Shown here: piece by piece, positions 1 through 12,042 of the stretch | Layout: every line of letters begins with the position of its first letter | How positions within the stretch are numbered: the stretch's first letter is position 1 | Assembly: GCF_910592395.1 (NCBI RefSeq) | Contig: NC_088308.1 | Span: 12,413,001 to 12,477,000, forward strand | Direction of reading: 5' to 3' | DNA from: Lineus longissimus | Taxonomy: Eukaryota; Nemertea; Pilidiophora; Heteronemertea; Lineidae | Length of the DNA: 64,000 nt | Program-made: the position numbers and the translations under genes | Notes under the pieces: model-generated | Databases searched by the model: none | What the model was told of the DNA's origin: nothing | What the model saw: only the letters and a program-made list of their open reading frames with translations

Positions 1-725
1 TGCTGAACCCAGATAAATGTTATTTTCAATCCACGATTGCAGGTCACCTGATTTTCAAGATTTCGCGGGAAATTGTAAACAAATGCATGTGTGCAGTTCA
101 AATGTAAACAAAAATGTATTTTTGGTACTTTTGGTTGCTGGACTTGGGTTTTCCCGCAGTTAGGAGCTGGGGTCAAATTGGTGGTCTATTGTTTATGGGT
201 GCTGTTTTAGTCAGAGGTAGCCCTTGATTATGAAGGGATTTTCAAATATGAAAACGACCCTTTGTATTGTAAATTCCAATCACCTGCAGGACAGCCTACA
301 GGTCAATTTCTCTCAATAACATTAATTTTGTTGACTCCTGTAATCTCTACCTTGACCTCTGTTAAATCAGGATACCTCTCAATTACAGACAGCATTTTGT
401 ATCCTTGTGCTGTACAACCCAGCCTGGACATACCACAGTTGTCCATGGAGAAGTCTCATCCTCTCTGACACTTCTTTTCTGTAAAGCTACCGATACAACA
501 TACTGAACTAGGGATATCTTCCGTTGCCTCCTGTAATATTTACATACCATGGCTGATTAGTTCAATCATATTTCATCCAGCTGGCAGCTCTGCATTGGAA
601 ATCTTAGTGGTATAACGTGTTCTCTTGACCTTCAAACAGTAGTATAAAGCTGATATTTACTACTTTACACCCTCAGTCCTATGTTATTAGGTCATCCAGC
701 TGAGCACCAGGCCCTTGGGCCTCTT
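1..725. repeat. Dispersed repeat, right part (second copy at 15,463-16,780)
   Basis: Almost the whole stretch is repeated in the same orientation near 15,463-16,780, from the 'ttttcaatccacgattgcag' segment to the 'cccttgggcctcttgtt' end. The later copy has about 550 extra bases (about 15,703-16,251) and about 57 extra bases near 16,348-16,405. The left end of this copy lies outside the window. The 68-codon open frame here is not convincing, because the second copy does not preserve it as a unit. Confidence 0.8.
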
Positions 726-860
726 GTTTTCATTTTCACCCCAAAGTTAATACATGATACTGCAGGCTTAATGTGTATGGCTAACCCACAGTCAAAATTT
801 TGTCGCTAGAACACATCTGAGGAGCTACATTGTATATCAGAATCTAATTTCGAATTGTAA

Positions 861-1698
861 CATTGCTAATGGAACATAACCTTACTACTCCCTCTCAAGA
901 TTAGATTAATGAATCTATGTTTTTTTAGGTTTCTGGTACCTTAAAAAGTACCACTTTGTTCCAAAATGACTGTAAAGTCACAAAATGAGGTCTGAGAAGC
1001 ACCAATACTATTGAGGCGCCATGTGGGAATTAAATTATTTGACGAAATTATTTGAAATAAGCAAATTATATCGAAATAAATGAGTGAACGAAGTCAAGAT
1101 TATTTCCAAACCATAAATTTGCTTATTCCAATTGTATTCAAACCATTTACTGTTCCTATCGATATTGTTTCAAACAATGAATTTGCTCTCTTTTGATTAT
1201 ATTCATCCAATAAAACAACGTAACTTTATTGTTTTCAAATAATTCATTTTCTGAATATCCATGGTTTCAAATAATCAAACATTGCTAATGGAACATAACC
1301 TTACTACTCCCTCTCAAGATTAGATTAATGAATCTATGTTTTTTGAGGTTTCTGGTACCTTAAAAAGTACCACTTTGTTCCAAAATGACTGTAAATTCAC
1401 AAAATGAGGTCTGAGAAGCACCAATACTATTGAGGCGCCATGTGGGAATTAAATTATTTGACGAAATTATTTGAAATAAGCAAATTATATCGAAATAAAT
1501 GAGTGAACGAAGTCAAGATTATTTCCAAACCATAAATTTGCTTATTCCAATTTTATTCAAACCATTTACTGTTCCTATCGATATTGTTTCAAACAATGAA
1601 TTTGCTCTCTTTTGATTATATTCATCCAATAAAACAACGTAACTTTATTGTTTTCAAATAATACATTTTCTGAATATCCATGGTTTCAAATAATCAAA
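861..1698. repeat. Tandem duplication, two 419-bp units
   Basis: The block starting 'cattgctaatggaacataac' occurs at 861 and again at 1280, and the two units differ by only a few bases. Each unit contains the left arm of the foldback element described next, so the arm is present twice on this side and once, inverted, on the other. Confidence 0.9.
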
Positions 1699-2412
1699 CT
1701 GTCTCCAAATTGTCCATTGCATTGGATGATAAATAATCACGCACAAAATCATTATTTCCAAACCATCACTTTAACAAACTGATCGTTTCAAATCATGAAA
1801 GTATGCAGGAAATTATTTGTATACAATCTAATTGTACTCATCTAATGTTGATTATTTGCATCCCAGCGACGTTTTTTCAAACCATGAAAACGCGTACTCT
1901 GATTATTTCCATCCAATCACTTCCAAAAGTCATTGTTTCCATCCAAGCAAAACTACGTTCATGGTATGCGCACATGGTTTGCGCAGTAGACGGATTTGAA
2001 ACGATCAGTTTGTTAAAGTGATGGTTTGGAAATAATGATTTTGTGCGTGATTATTTATCATCCAATGCAATGGACAATTTCCTGGTTTGAGAAACCGTGA
2101 CTTTTTTAATTTTGATTATTTAACAAACCATTATTTCGAGACAGTTTGATTATTTGAAACCACGGATATTCAGAAAATGTATTATTTGAAAACAATAAAG
2201 TTACGTTGTTTTATTGGATGAATATAATAAAAAGAGAGCAAATTCATTGTTTGAAACAATATCGATAGGAACAGTAAATGGTTTAAATACAATTGGAATA
2301 AGCAAATTTATGGTTTGGAAATAATCTTGACTTCGTTCACTCATTTATTTCGATATAATTTACTTATTTCAAATAATTTCGTCAAATAATTTAATTCCCA
2401 AATGGCGCCTCA
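1431..2412. mobile_element. Foldback element with ~275-bp inverted arms
   Basis: The arm from 'gaggcgccatgtgggaatt' (about 1,431) to about 1,707 is repeated in reverse complement at about 2,138-2,412. The central part is also palindromic: about 1,700-1,800 pairs with about 1,996-2,085. Nearly the whole 980-bp unit could therefore fold back on itself. It contains many copies of an 'attatttccaaaccat'-like motif. No transposase is present, so it is probably non-autonomous. I could not fix the target duplication. Confidence 0.75.
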
Positions 2413-2621
2413 TACAATACACAATCAATTATTTTGAGTGTTCTCCACCAAAATGCGACATCATATGAAGCTCATAATATGTAACATCATTAAACTTTGC
2501 CACATACAAATTGTTTGAAAAAAAAATTGTTCTCATTGACGCAAGCCTTTTGAATAAGACTAGTATTTGGAGTTTAAGCAGGAGAGAAATGAGCTAAATG
2601 AACACTTTAAATTGTTTGGTC

Positions 2622-3470
2622 TTACATTTATGTAAGACCATAATCATAATTAAGATGTCATTGCACCTGTGGCATCCGTCGTCCGTCGTCGTAATCCGTC
2701 GTCATCGTCCGTTAACGGAGCACGTTTCGTCACCGCTAGAGCTAGATGGCTAAAACTTGTTGTGATGGTAGCTTTGGGCAATATGCCCAGATCTATTTTT
2801 CTTTTTTGCGATATGACCTACTTTCTTGCCGCCAGGCGGCCATCTTGGAAATAGTTTTTAATAAGGTTAGATGACATATCCCCGGGTTTTTGATTTGACC
2901 TACTTTTCAAGGTCACAGAGGTCAAAGTTCACTAAATCACCGATAGGTGGCACGTTTCGTTTCTATATGAGCTAGAAGGTTCTAAACTTGTGAGGACATG
3001 CGTCTAGATACCCTCTATTCTACCCTAAAAATTTGGCTCCCTCGGACTTCGAATATGGCCACTAGGCGGCCATCTTGAAAATTAAACAAAGTCGGATTGC
3101 AACCAAATTGAAATTTCATGTGATTGTATATCTATGTAGTCTCTACAACATCCTTGATTTTCAGTCAAATCCATCTACCCATATGGCCGCCAGGTGGCCA
3201 TCTTGAAATTTGAACAAAGTCCTATAGCCCCAAAACTAATGATCAGATTGCAACCAAACTTCATGTGATTATGTATCTATGTACTCTTATCAATATCCCT
3301 AATTTTCAGTCAAATCCCATGACAAATATGGCCACCAGGCCACCATCTTGAAAATCCAACAAAGTCCTAGTACTCCTAAACTGTTCAACAGACGTCAACG
3401 AATTTCCATGTGACATGTGCACTCTTCAATAACCCTGAAATTCAGTCAACTTTATAACCAAAATGCTATA
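2622..3470. repeat. Non-autonomous repeat of the 'ccgtcgtccgtcgtc' / 'aggtcacagaggtcaaa' family
   Basis: It opens with a trinucleotide-rich 'ccgtcgtccgtcgtcg' tract, followed by 'gcacgtttcgt' and 'aaggtcacagaggtcaaag'. It then carries three degenerate units of about 125 bp (about 3,050-3,450), each with a 'ggccgccaggcggccatctt' palindrome. Related copies lie at 12,043-12,897, 25,620-26,370 and 27,165-28,140. No protein is encoded. The sequences at either end suggest a MITE, but this copy lacks the clear AGCTCACC terminus seen in the others. Confidence 0.6.
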
Positions 3471-3479
3471 CTTAGATGG

Positions 3480-5110
3480 TACCGGTAATTTTCTTTGGTG
3501 TCATTGAGCCGAGAAGAATTATATCATTCAATTGAATCAAAACTGATGAAACTAGCCTGAAACTGTTCTCCCCATATCCACTGCAAATGACATGCAAATT
3601 ACATTACCCGAGGTGAGCACATTTCATTGTATCCCAGAATACAGGGCACTTAGGACCATATCACATTGCCACACCAAGTTAGAAAAATTACACAATGTAC
3701 ACAAGCCCCCCCCCCCAAACTGTGCATGTATGCATGTACCTGTATATACCTTAAAAGATAACCTGTATTACGCAGTTTTACATTTATCACTTTAGTTTAA
3801 AGCCGATGAACAGGCATGGAACGTTTTTGTTGTAAAAACTGACTGTCACTACCACCAAATAATGCATCAAAACACTGGCCAAAATATTGTTAAATAAGTT
3901 CTAAAAATAGATGTTCTAGCATAATTGTTAATCATAGAGCAATGCATATCTCCCCGAGATAGATAGATATGATGTTAACACCTGGTGTCCAGTGATGTAG
4001 ATCTACATACTTTATGCCCTAATGAACGACATCATCAGTCAAGGGATCCAATCGACTATCTAATGGCTTAATGGGATAGTGCTGAACCAGCTGATGGGCT
4101 AGTACTGAATCATTTTCAAAAGTGGTCGTCTCCGATATTTGACAAACATTAAGCATTAAAACGCTAATTTTGAAGAAATAAAGCACGTTTTACAAAAATA
4201 ATGAATAAAAAATTTAAGTCTGTACTCTTAGTCTTTTTTTTAACATTAAACATCGATGTAAGGGAAATGATACATTGCTCTTGTGAGAACTTTGATTAAA
4301 AGTTTGTAACATTTCACCAAATCTTTTTTTTATATGCCTGTTGCAAGACGTGCGGCGTGCATCCGAGCTATAACTTTAGAACAGCTAGAGATTTCACTCT
4401 TAATTTGTTGGCACAGTAGTAAGAACAGGATATTGGTGACGTTGAGTTCGATATCCAGCATGTTACTTACGGTTTGGCTACTTAAGTTCTTGTCAAATTA
4501 CGATATGTTAAACTTGTTCGCGACCAGTGAAGCTTTTGATCCCAAATCTCTGTAAATATGTACCCCTTCGTGACAGTAACTCATAGACCAACTTTCAACC
4601 TTATATCATGCCTAGTTTGGGACCCTGGGGGCACTATGCTAAAACACAAAAAGTGTGATAACCCGCTTCATATGGGACACAGCTTGGTGAAATTTTTATG
4701 ACAGATACTTCTGAAGTTTCACGTGTCTTCTTTAGGCACACAGGTTAAACTTTTAACCATCTAGACCCACTTTTTGCCAACTGCTTGGCTCAGACCGCCC
4801 TTCAGCAGGCCATACTGCCTGGATGGACTGACCAAGATCTACTCTAGGTCAATCAAGGGGAGAAATTGACTCCTTGCGGTCCCGCTATCAGGAATACCTC
4901 TGTATATCCAACCGTATTTCTTTGACGCCACACGCATCTGATGAGTCTCTCTTGACGAAACCGCATTTCCTGCACCTTCATGACCTATCAGGTACACATG
5001 GTTGCTTCATACCATCAGTGCACGGTGCCCAGTAGCCAAAATCCTTCATTTTGGTCCTCTGGCCTCTCTTGTTGCTATGAGCAACAGAGCATGCAGGCTC
5101 AGGCTACAAT
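3480..5110. other. No gene recognised
   Basis: There are short open frames only, a poly-C run near 3,706 and scattered A/T-rich sequence. The part around 4,320-4,760 resembles the part around 5,540-5,800 (toward 'ccttatatcat' and a following 'ccactcggaggcat'-type segment), so it is probably another degraded dispersed repeat. Confidence 0.4.
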
Positions 5111-5118
5111 GTCACTGA

Positions 5119-5164
5119 TGACGTCACAAGGATGCCATGACGTCATCATGACGTCATGACGTCG
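5119..5164. promoter_or_regulatory. Cluster of three perfect CRE octamers
   Basis: TGACGTCA occurs at 5,119-5,126, 5,138-5,145 and 5,149-5,156, followed by a one-mismatch copy at 5,157-5,164. This is the palindromic binding site of CREB/ATF bZIP factors. No gene start can be placed nearby, so a regulatory role is only a possibility. It may simply be a local short repeat. Confidence 0.4.
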
Positions 5165-5169
5165 GGTCA

Positions 5170-6100
5170 ATAATCACAGCTGTCAGACAGTCCCTGAATG
5201 ATCTCTTCATTCAGTTGCGGTCATGCAGGCGCAGTGGACACCAAATTGCCACGTCAACATCATTTGTTGTTATTCCCTTGGTATCCACTGTCTAGGAACA
5301 CCCCAGGGCGCTCTGGCTTTGGCACTGCACATCTGTAGTGCCTGTGATGCGGAAGTCTCACACTCTCCCAGCTTCGTAAGTGGTCGATTTTTGTCGCAAC
5401 CATTTGGGCCTAGGGCCCCGCACTCACTTCAGAGTGCATTATTAATGGGCTTCAGCTCCATGAAGCTTTCATCAGTGCACCCAGCCCCTGTGGATTTCAT
5501 ATTCCCAAGGTAAGTATACGTACTTTGCCACGTCATTTAAATTTTAGATACTTCTGAAGAGGGACATAATTTCCAGGACTGGTTTTGACCTTAAACTTTT
5601 TTCAAGGTCACAGAGGTCAAAGTTCATGTCAAATTTTGAAATGTTCGCATTTCCCAACCACTGCAGCGACTGCAGCTATTGATCCCAACCTCTGTACATA
5701 TATACATCTAGATGATAGCAACTCTTAGAGCAATTTTCGACCTTATATCATTCCAGGTTTTGCCACTCGGAGGCATTATTTAAAAAAATAGAAAGTGTGA
5801 CTTGCTGATAGATGGTCAGATTGGTTTCATATTTCTGTGGGACTGCAGGGATGTGGGGGCTGGATAGGTACCTGGTGTTTTCTGTTTCGATAGGATTATA
5901 AGCCCCCCTTCTTAGGGGGGCTCTTAAGATACATGCGTGAAGGAATTAGTGCATTTCCATTAGAAATTTTCTGTATAGCTTGAAACAAAAATTTTTGGTC
6001 AAAAAATCTGCGGGGTAGTTTTTATGTGTCTGTGCGTCACTCCAGTGGGTCGGTGGGTCGCGCACCCATTGGCTGATTTTCAATTTTCAAGAATTAATTT
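5170..6100. other. No gene recognised
   Basis: The 96-codon frame at 5,223-5,513 has no recognisable domain. The sequence from 5,590 carries the 'aaggtcacagaggtcaaag' motif of the dispersed repeat family. Confidence 0.4.
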
Positions 6101-6105
6101 CAATT

Positions 6106-7470
6106 TTAGGGGGGTTCGGGGGGCCTTTCCCCCCGACACATGCCTATAAAAATCAGGAAACATTTATTTGTATTCTAATTAGAACAACTGCCGCCTAAAT
6201 CACGCATTACTCACAAAAATGCCGATGTTTTATTTCAATTTTGCCGAGGTCACGTGACATATAGTTTATTCCACACGCGCGCGCTCGCCTGGTAACTGTT
6301 GCCAAGACGTGTTTCTTCAGTGTTTTCTCGAAATCACACTAAATCAACAATACAATATGATCCAAATAATGCAAATACGCTTTTCGTGCCATCTAACATG
6401 CACTTGACTGCCCACTGCGCGTGCAAATTAGCGAGAGAAAAAATTATTGTTATTGACTTTTTTTTCTTCAATATATACACCAGCGGAACCATTCCCACCT
6501 CGGCCGTGGCCTAATTATCCCAACAATTTTAGGGGGGTTCGGGGGGATTTATCCCCCCGACACATACTTCAGGACAGATCAAAGAATTTCATTTGCATGT
6601 CCGCCTTAACAGCTTAAATCCTGTACTGTACAAAAGTGCTGTTTATTTGCGGAATTCAATCAAAACTCGCGCAGATTCGTGAAACAAGTCTTATTGGCAA
6701 ATTGGCCGAACTCTCAATATACACCATCTAGATTCTGCACCCTAGCGGACAGAGAACAAACTACTTTCGGCCGTCTGCTTCAGTCATGTCAGTGGCGTCC
6801 GCACACGAATGAAGACACGATTTCGATTCTTCCTTTCAAATTTCCCAAATTTCTTGCAATATTTAGTAATTTTAACAGCAGTAAACCAATTCAATTGATC
6901 ATTATTACCATTCAGAACATACATAGAGACTTTTTTTCATAACACGACCTTTCACAATAATTATTTTTGGCATTTTATTAGGAACTACGGTTAGGGCTTG
7001 GCCGCGCATGAATAAGGACATTCACAATGTATAACCAAAACAAAAATGTGTCGGAAGGAACTATGGATGGTCCCAACATGGGGGGTTTGGGGGGTTTCCC
7101 CTCCATTGTACTGGGTAAAAACGTTACACTATCGTAGGGGGGTTCGGGGGTGCTCCCCCGACTTAAAGGGGGGCTCACTAAGTCCTTGACTTTACTAATT
7201 CAGCGCGCAGAAGAAAAGCCGAAGCGCTACTATGGTTAACGTGCATACGACGTATCCAACGTAAACAATGTTTCTCAAGTCCATGGATTCGTTTCAAATG
7301 GCTTAAATTTGACTTAAAATGGCCGCCAGAAGAGATAAACGCGCGAATGAAGCAACTCGACTATTCTGAGCTCCGAGAGAGCACCACACGATTATTCTCA
7401 CTGTTTTTTAATCAAACTTCAATTTCTGGGGGGTTCGGGGGGGTTTCCCCCCCCCCCGACATATAGTGTT
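6106..7470. repeat. Repeated G-rich/C-rich palindromes
   Basis: A motif of the form 'ggggggttcgggggg', a short spacer, then 'ccccccgacacat' occurs at about 6,106-6,145, 6,527-6,566 and 7,425-7,466, with shorter forms near 7,078-7,110 and 7,136-7,172. Related copies are at about 17,727-17,762 and 18,936-18,972. Each could form a strong hairpin, and the G runs could form quadruplex DNA. They appear to be a conserved internal or terminal part of the dispersed repeat that surrounds them. Confidence 0.65.
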
Positions 7471-8431
7471 TTGATTTTTGAGACTTTAGTAATAATATCC
7501 AAAAGACGCTTAAAATGGATATAATCCCGAATAATCAAGCAAAAACCGGGCAGGCGTTTCTAGAAAAAAAAATTTTGTTGAGATTTCAATAAACCTTTTG
7601 AACGAATTCCACATGGGCCGTGGTGGGATCCGAAGACCCCTTAAGGAGGAATGATTGTATGTTTTTATGGGGTACTATTGGTTTTGCAGATCTTCTGGTT
7701 TTTTCTAACGAATAATCAATATTCGCTATCAGGCTTTTTATGCTCCCAGGTATGAAGAGGGTTCTATGTTCCTCAGGTTCTTTGTTCATCAGTCTGGTGT
7801 TCCTCAAGAGTCAAGTGTCTTCCAGTCTCTTGGCCTGCAAAAACCCTTTCCAACCAATTTTTTATGCATTAACCATTCGGCAACATGTTGGTGGGGGGAA
7901 AAACCTGATCCCTGACCCCTTGAATTGGTTGCCCAGGTACGACCACAAGCAATTGTCTCAAGGAAGCCACCAGTACGACCTCTTGGCAGTCTTGCCAATA
8001 TAATACCAGTGAAAAGGAAGGGTAATGATGGTTGACGGTTGGAGTTAGGGTACCATCAAAGGAGTACCTCTTCCTCGCTCTGGGTCTGCATCATCATGAA
8101 GGTTTTGGGGTTCCACTCGAGCGCCCCGGGGAAGCAGCTCAGAAGGACTTATTGAGAGGCCAATAGGAGGTTTGAGGGGCCTTCCCCCAATGCACTGGCT
8201 AAAACATGTCAGAAGGACAGGGGTTGGGGGGGGGGCTCTCCATGTCGACAGTTGCGAGAGTTCAATAGAGCTTGCACTTTACATTAGAATCTGCCAGAGT
8301 GCCAGAGTACGATAGTCCGGACACCTTTCGGGGGGGGGGACATTTTCCATTTCTTTGCCGGCTATTATGATGATGGAGTTGAGTTACTGGAGAAAACTGT
8401 CCATCAAAACAAAAAATTGGCGGAAGGAACT
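7195..8431. mobile_element. Dispersed element, left half, split by the gypsy insertion
   Basis: This sequence is closely repeated at about 18,712-19,685, including 'gtaaacaatgtttctcaagt', 'cctgatccctgacccctt' and 'aaaaaattggcggaaggaac'. Here it stops at 8,431, exactly where the gypsy LTR begins, and it resumes at 17,711. About 340 bp near 8,060-8,390 is not matched in the other copy. Short open frames within it are not conserved between copies. Confidence 0.8.
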
Positions 8432-8624
8432 TGTTTCGTTGGGCAGGGCCAGTAGCAATAGAACAGAGACTTATATCGGAGGAAGACTACTAATTTATTC
8501 TTGCTGAGCAACCATGCTGTTACAAATGACAACAACAACACTAATTCCAGAACGACCGGGTGTCTCACACTTCAACCGAAGACAGAAACAAATATTGATA
8601 ACCGTATAATAGCATCACGCAACA
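8432..8624 (-). repeat. Gypsy 3' LTR
   Basis: It is 193 bp, reading TGTTGCG...AACA in element orientation, and matches 17,531-17,710 except for a 13-bp indel ('ccgaagacagaaa') and a few substitutions. It is bounded by target duplication GAACT on its outer side and by the PPT on its inner side. Confidence 0.93.
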
Positions 8625-8637
8625 TCCTCCCTTTTTT
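8625..8637 (-). promoter_or_regulatory. Gypsy polypurine tract
   Basis: In element orientation AAAAAAGGGAGGA lies directly before the TG of the 3' LTR, as expected for the plus-strand DNA primer of an LTR retrotransposon. The 580 bp from here to the integrase frame hold no other recognised feature and are probably the 3' untranslated part. Confidence 0.8.
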
Positions 8638-9217
8638 AGATAGTACACATATCAGTACAGAGAAGGTTCAACTAAAACAATTATTCAAACGGATACACTG
8701 ACTTAAGAAAAGAGTTTATATGAGAACAATCACTTTCGCAGAACTATTAATCACCCAATGCTCGAACTTAGAACTCAAAATCTCAGTAATCGGACTTAAG
8801 CTGACAAGACTGATGTCTTAACTATTTGGTAGAGTCTAATCCACTAAACTACAAATTTCAAACTCACAAATGCTAAATATCACTGACTTAGTGAACATGG
8901 TCTATAAGGAATCTTCCTTTGAAAAATCCACAAAATGCCTCCATGAATATAGTATGAATGCAGAACATGTAAATTGAATATTGTCCATCTTCACCCAGTC
9001 AATTACAATACACATCGCAGGATATAACCTACATCAACTACAGTAGTTTCACTCATTTTCTTTGATCAAAAATCAAACAAAACATCACTTTGGAACATAA
9101 TCTGCTAGGTATTTTGGCGGCTTGCTCACTCTTGAACTGCGTCTTGTTAGCGCATCAGTGGGCTGAACCGCACCAGATGTACTCTCATCAGAATTTGAAT
9201 CAGTTGCGCCTGTCTCA

Positions 9218-12006
9218 TTAGAATAGAACCATGAGAAGGTTGAATTGTTGGCGCACTTTCAACAGAATGATCAGCGTTGCCAGTAGGATTTCCAGATCCT
9301 GATACAGGCGGAGGAGGAAACAGGAATGGTGGTTCGCGCACAAAAGGTACAGAAGTGTGTCGCATTTGAGACCGGTTGCGACGGTATACTCCCCAGCACG
9401 ACTTTCTATCAAGTACGTGCGATTGCCAAGTATTTGAACTACTTTTCCAAGGATCCACCTTTCCTTTTCCTTCTTCTCAAAATAAACACTCTGTCCCACT
9501 GACAGCTTTGGTAGTGCGCATGCCTTCTTATCATGACTTCGTTTCATAGCACTTTTGCGCATTTCTCTACCCTTTGACACTTCAATGTCGCCCTTTTCCA
9601 TATATGGGATGACTGACCTAGTTTGGTGTCCGAGGAGCATTTCAGTAGGACTTTGTCCTGTGTCCTCTCTAGGAGTGTTCCTAAGTTCTAGCAAGGCAAT
9701 GTTTGGATCAGTTCTTGTTTTCCGCGCCTTTATCAAAAGTTGCTTTGCGATCTTTACAGCGGCTTCTGCTCGACCGTTAGCAGAATGATGTCCTGGGGAC
9801 GACTCGATATGAATGATTCCCCAGTCCTTCATGAATTTTCGGAATTCACTAGATGTCAGTTGAGATCCGGGGTCACTTTGGAATATACGCGGGATGCCAT
9901 ATCTAGCAAAGTGTTTCTTAAGCCCATTTATCACTTGAGAGCTAGTGATTGTTGGCAAGAAGTCAACCTCGATGAAGTTGGAGAAGAAATCCACAGTAAC
10001 TAAGTACTGGCGACCAGAAATCTTAAAAATGTCTGCTCCCACTTTGTCCCAAGGTCTTTGACCATCATCCTGAGGGATCAGTGGTTCCTTAGGGCTACGG
10101 GCCCTAAGCTCTTGGCACGGCTCACATGTATCGACCATTTGCTTAATATCTTGCGCAAGTCCTGGCCAAAACACGAGACCTCGAGCGCGTCGGAGCATAC
10201 TGTTCAGTCCCAGGTGAGCGAAATGCAAACGCTGCTTTATATCGCCACGTAGGTCACTGGGGATAAGGATAGCTTCTCCCTTGAGTATGATTCCACTTTC
10301 ACAGCTAAGAGAGTCTCTAAAGTCAAAATATGGCTTAGCCTCTATCGGAGTGTCTTGTTTAGTGTCTGGCCAGCCATTCTGAATGAGACACATGAGAGTT
10401 TTCGTAGTAGGATCACGTGCAGTGACATCACGAACTTCTTCTAGTCTGGCATCTGAAATGTTCGGAAAGAAGTCAATGTTCATGACTCTTGGTCTCTCAT
10501 CCAGGGTTTCAAGGAATGCTCGACTAAGGGTATCTGCTATGACGAGTTCAGATCCCTTCAGAAATTGAAAGTCAACATCATAGCGATGCAGGCGCATAAG
10601 TAATGACTGGAGCCGTTTTGGCGCTTGGCTCAGTGGTTTCCTGAGGATTGACGCTAAAGGCTTGTGGTCATTTTCCACAATTACTTTTGTCCCATATGTG
10701 TACTGGTCGAAGCGCTCTAAACCAAAACATACCGACAACAGTTCCTTTTCAATTTGAGCCCAAGATCGCTGCGCATTAGAGAGGGAACGTGATGCATATT
10801 CTACTGGGCGTCCCTCTTGCATCAAAACTGCTCCCATCCCATCCTTACTGCTATCAGTTTGAAGTTTTATTTCTTTACTCGAGTCAAAATAGGCTAGCAC
10901 AGGAGCCTCGGTTAGCTTTTTGTTGACAGTTTGAAACGCTTGTTCACAGGCAGTAGACCAACTCCATTCGGCTCCCTTTCTAGTAAGTGCACGAATTGGT
11001 CCCAAATCATTGGCGAGATTTGGTAAGAAACGAGACATGTACTGTATCATGCCGCACAACCGTTTCACGCCAGCGATATCAGTAGGGGCAGGCATTTTCG
11101 TTATTGCCTCTATTTTCTGTTCATCAGGTTATATACCTTCGTCAGTGAAGCGATGTCCATGAAATTGGATCTCAGTTTTACCAACTTCCTTCTTATCATC
11201 GTTTAGCACAATGTGTCGCTCATCACAGCGTGCATAGAGTCTGCAGTTTCCGATCGTTGTCCTTTAGAGCTTCATCTCTTGATGCTCCACAACCCGCTAC
11301 AGTGATATCGTCCGCAATTGTGAAAACACCATCCAAACCACTCAGCGCTTCTGCTAGCTTACGCTGAAATATTTCACTACTGACTTTAAGACCGAATGGC
11401 AAACGAAGCCAGCGATAACGACCAAACGGAGTGATCATCGTTACTTGATTCATGATCTAACCTCACGTGCAAGAATGCGTTTTTCACGTCAAGTTTACTA
11501 AACACTTTTGCCCTGTTTAGCATAGGCAAAATATCATCTAGTGTTGGGAGTTTATAATGTTCCCTCATAAGGGCTTCATTCAGTGGTTGGGGATCGATAC
11601 AGATTCTTAGCTTGCCATTAGACTTTTTGACAACGGCCATTTGGCTCACCCATTCCGTTGGTTCTGACACAGTGGTCATGACACCAAGTTCTACAAGTCT
11701 GTCTAATTCTTCTTTGACGCCAGTGTTTAGCGCTATCGGCACATTTTTGCAGGGTAAAGCTCGCGGTTTCAATTCGGGATTAATCCTGAGGTGCGTTTCC
11801 CCAAGGTCACCAAGCTTTGATGCAGAACTTACTTGCGCTAGAAAACGGTCATTGTTAACAGTGATCAATCCCATTTTCTGAATAGTACTCAGGCCCAGTA
11901 AGCATGAGAGATTATTTGGCACAACCACAAAATTCACATGTTGCACCTCTCCAGTACGAATATTGCGTAGGGGTAGGAGCGCCTTCCCAACCGGATTCAC
12001 ATTCAC
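9218..12006 (-). pseudogene. pol: Gypsy pol: reverse transcriptase, RNase H, integrase (broken)
   Basis: The N-terminal RT part is at 12,006-11,386 and includes the KLPTLDDIL and FSKLDVKNAF motifs. After a frameshift the rest of RT is at 11,453-11,223, with the ADD catalytic motif in IADDITV. The frame then meets a stop near 11,128 and continues as 11,095-9,218. That frame has the RT thumb, RNase H (QTDSSKDGMGAVL, Asp and following acidic residues), an HHCC zinc domain (H...H and CEPC) and the integrase core. In the core, GADIF and QSDPGSQ supply the Asp residues and GRAEAAVK the Glu. The second Asp motif reads SDPG where SDNG is usual. The family is clearly Ty3/gypsy. The breaks mean no complete polyprotein can be made from this copy. 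Confidence 0.9.
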
Positions 12007-12042
12007 ATGATGAGATTCCTCGACGTAACTCTAACCTGTTCT

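Noticed and set aside
5223-5513. 96-codon frame near the CRE cluster as a CREB-driven gene
   Set aside because: No domain, no codon pattern and no splice or poly(A) signals to support it.
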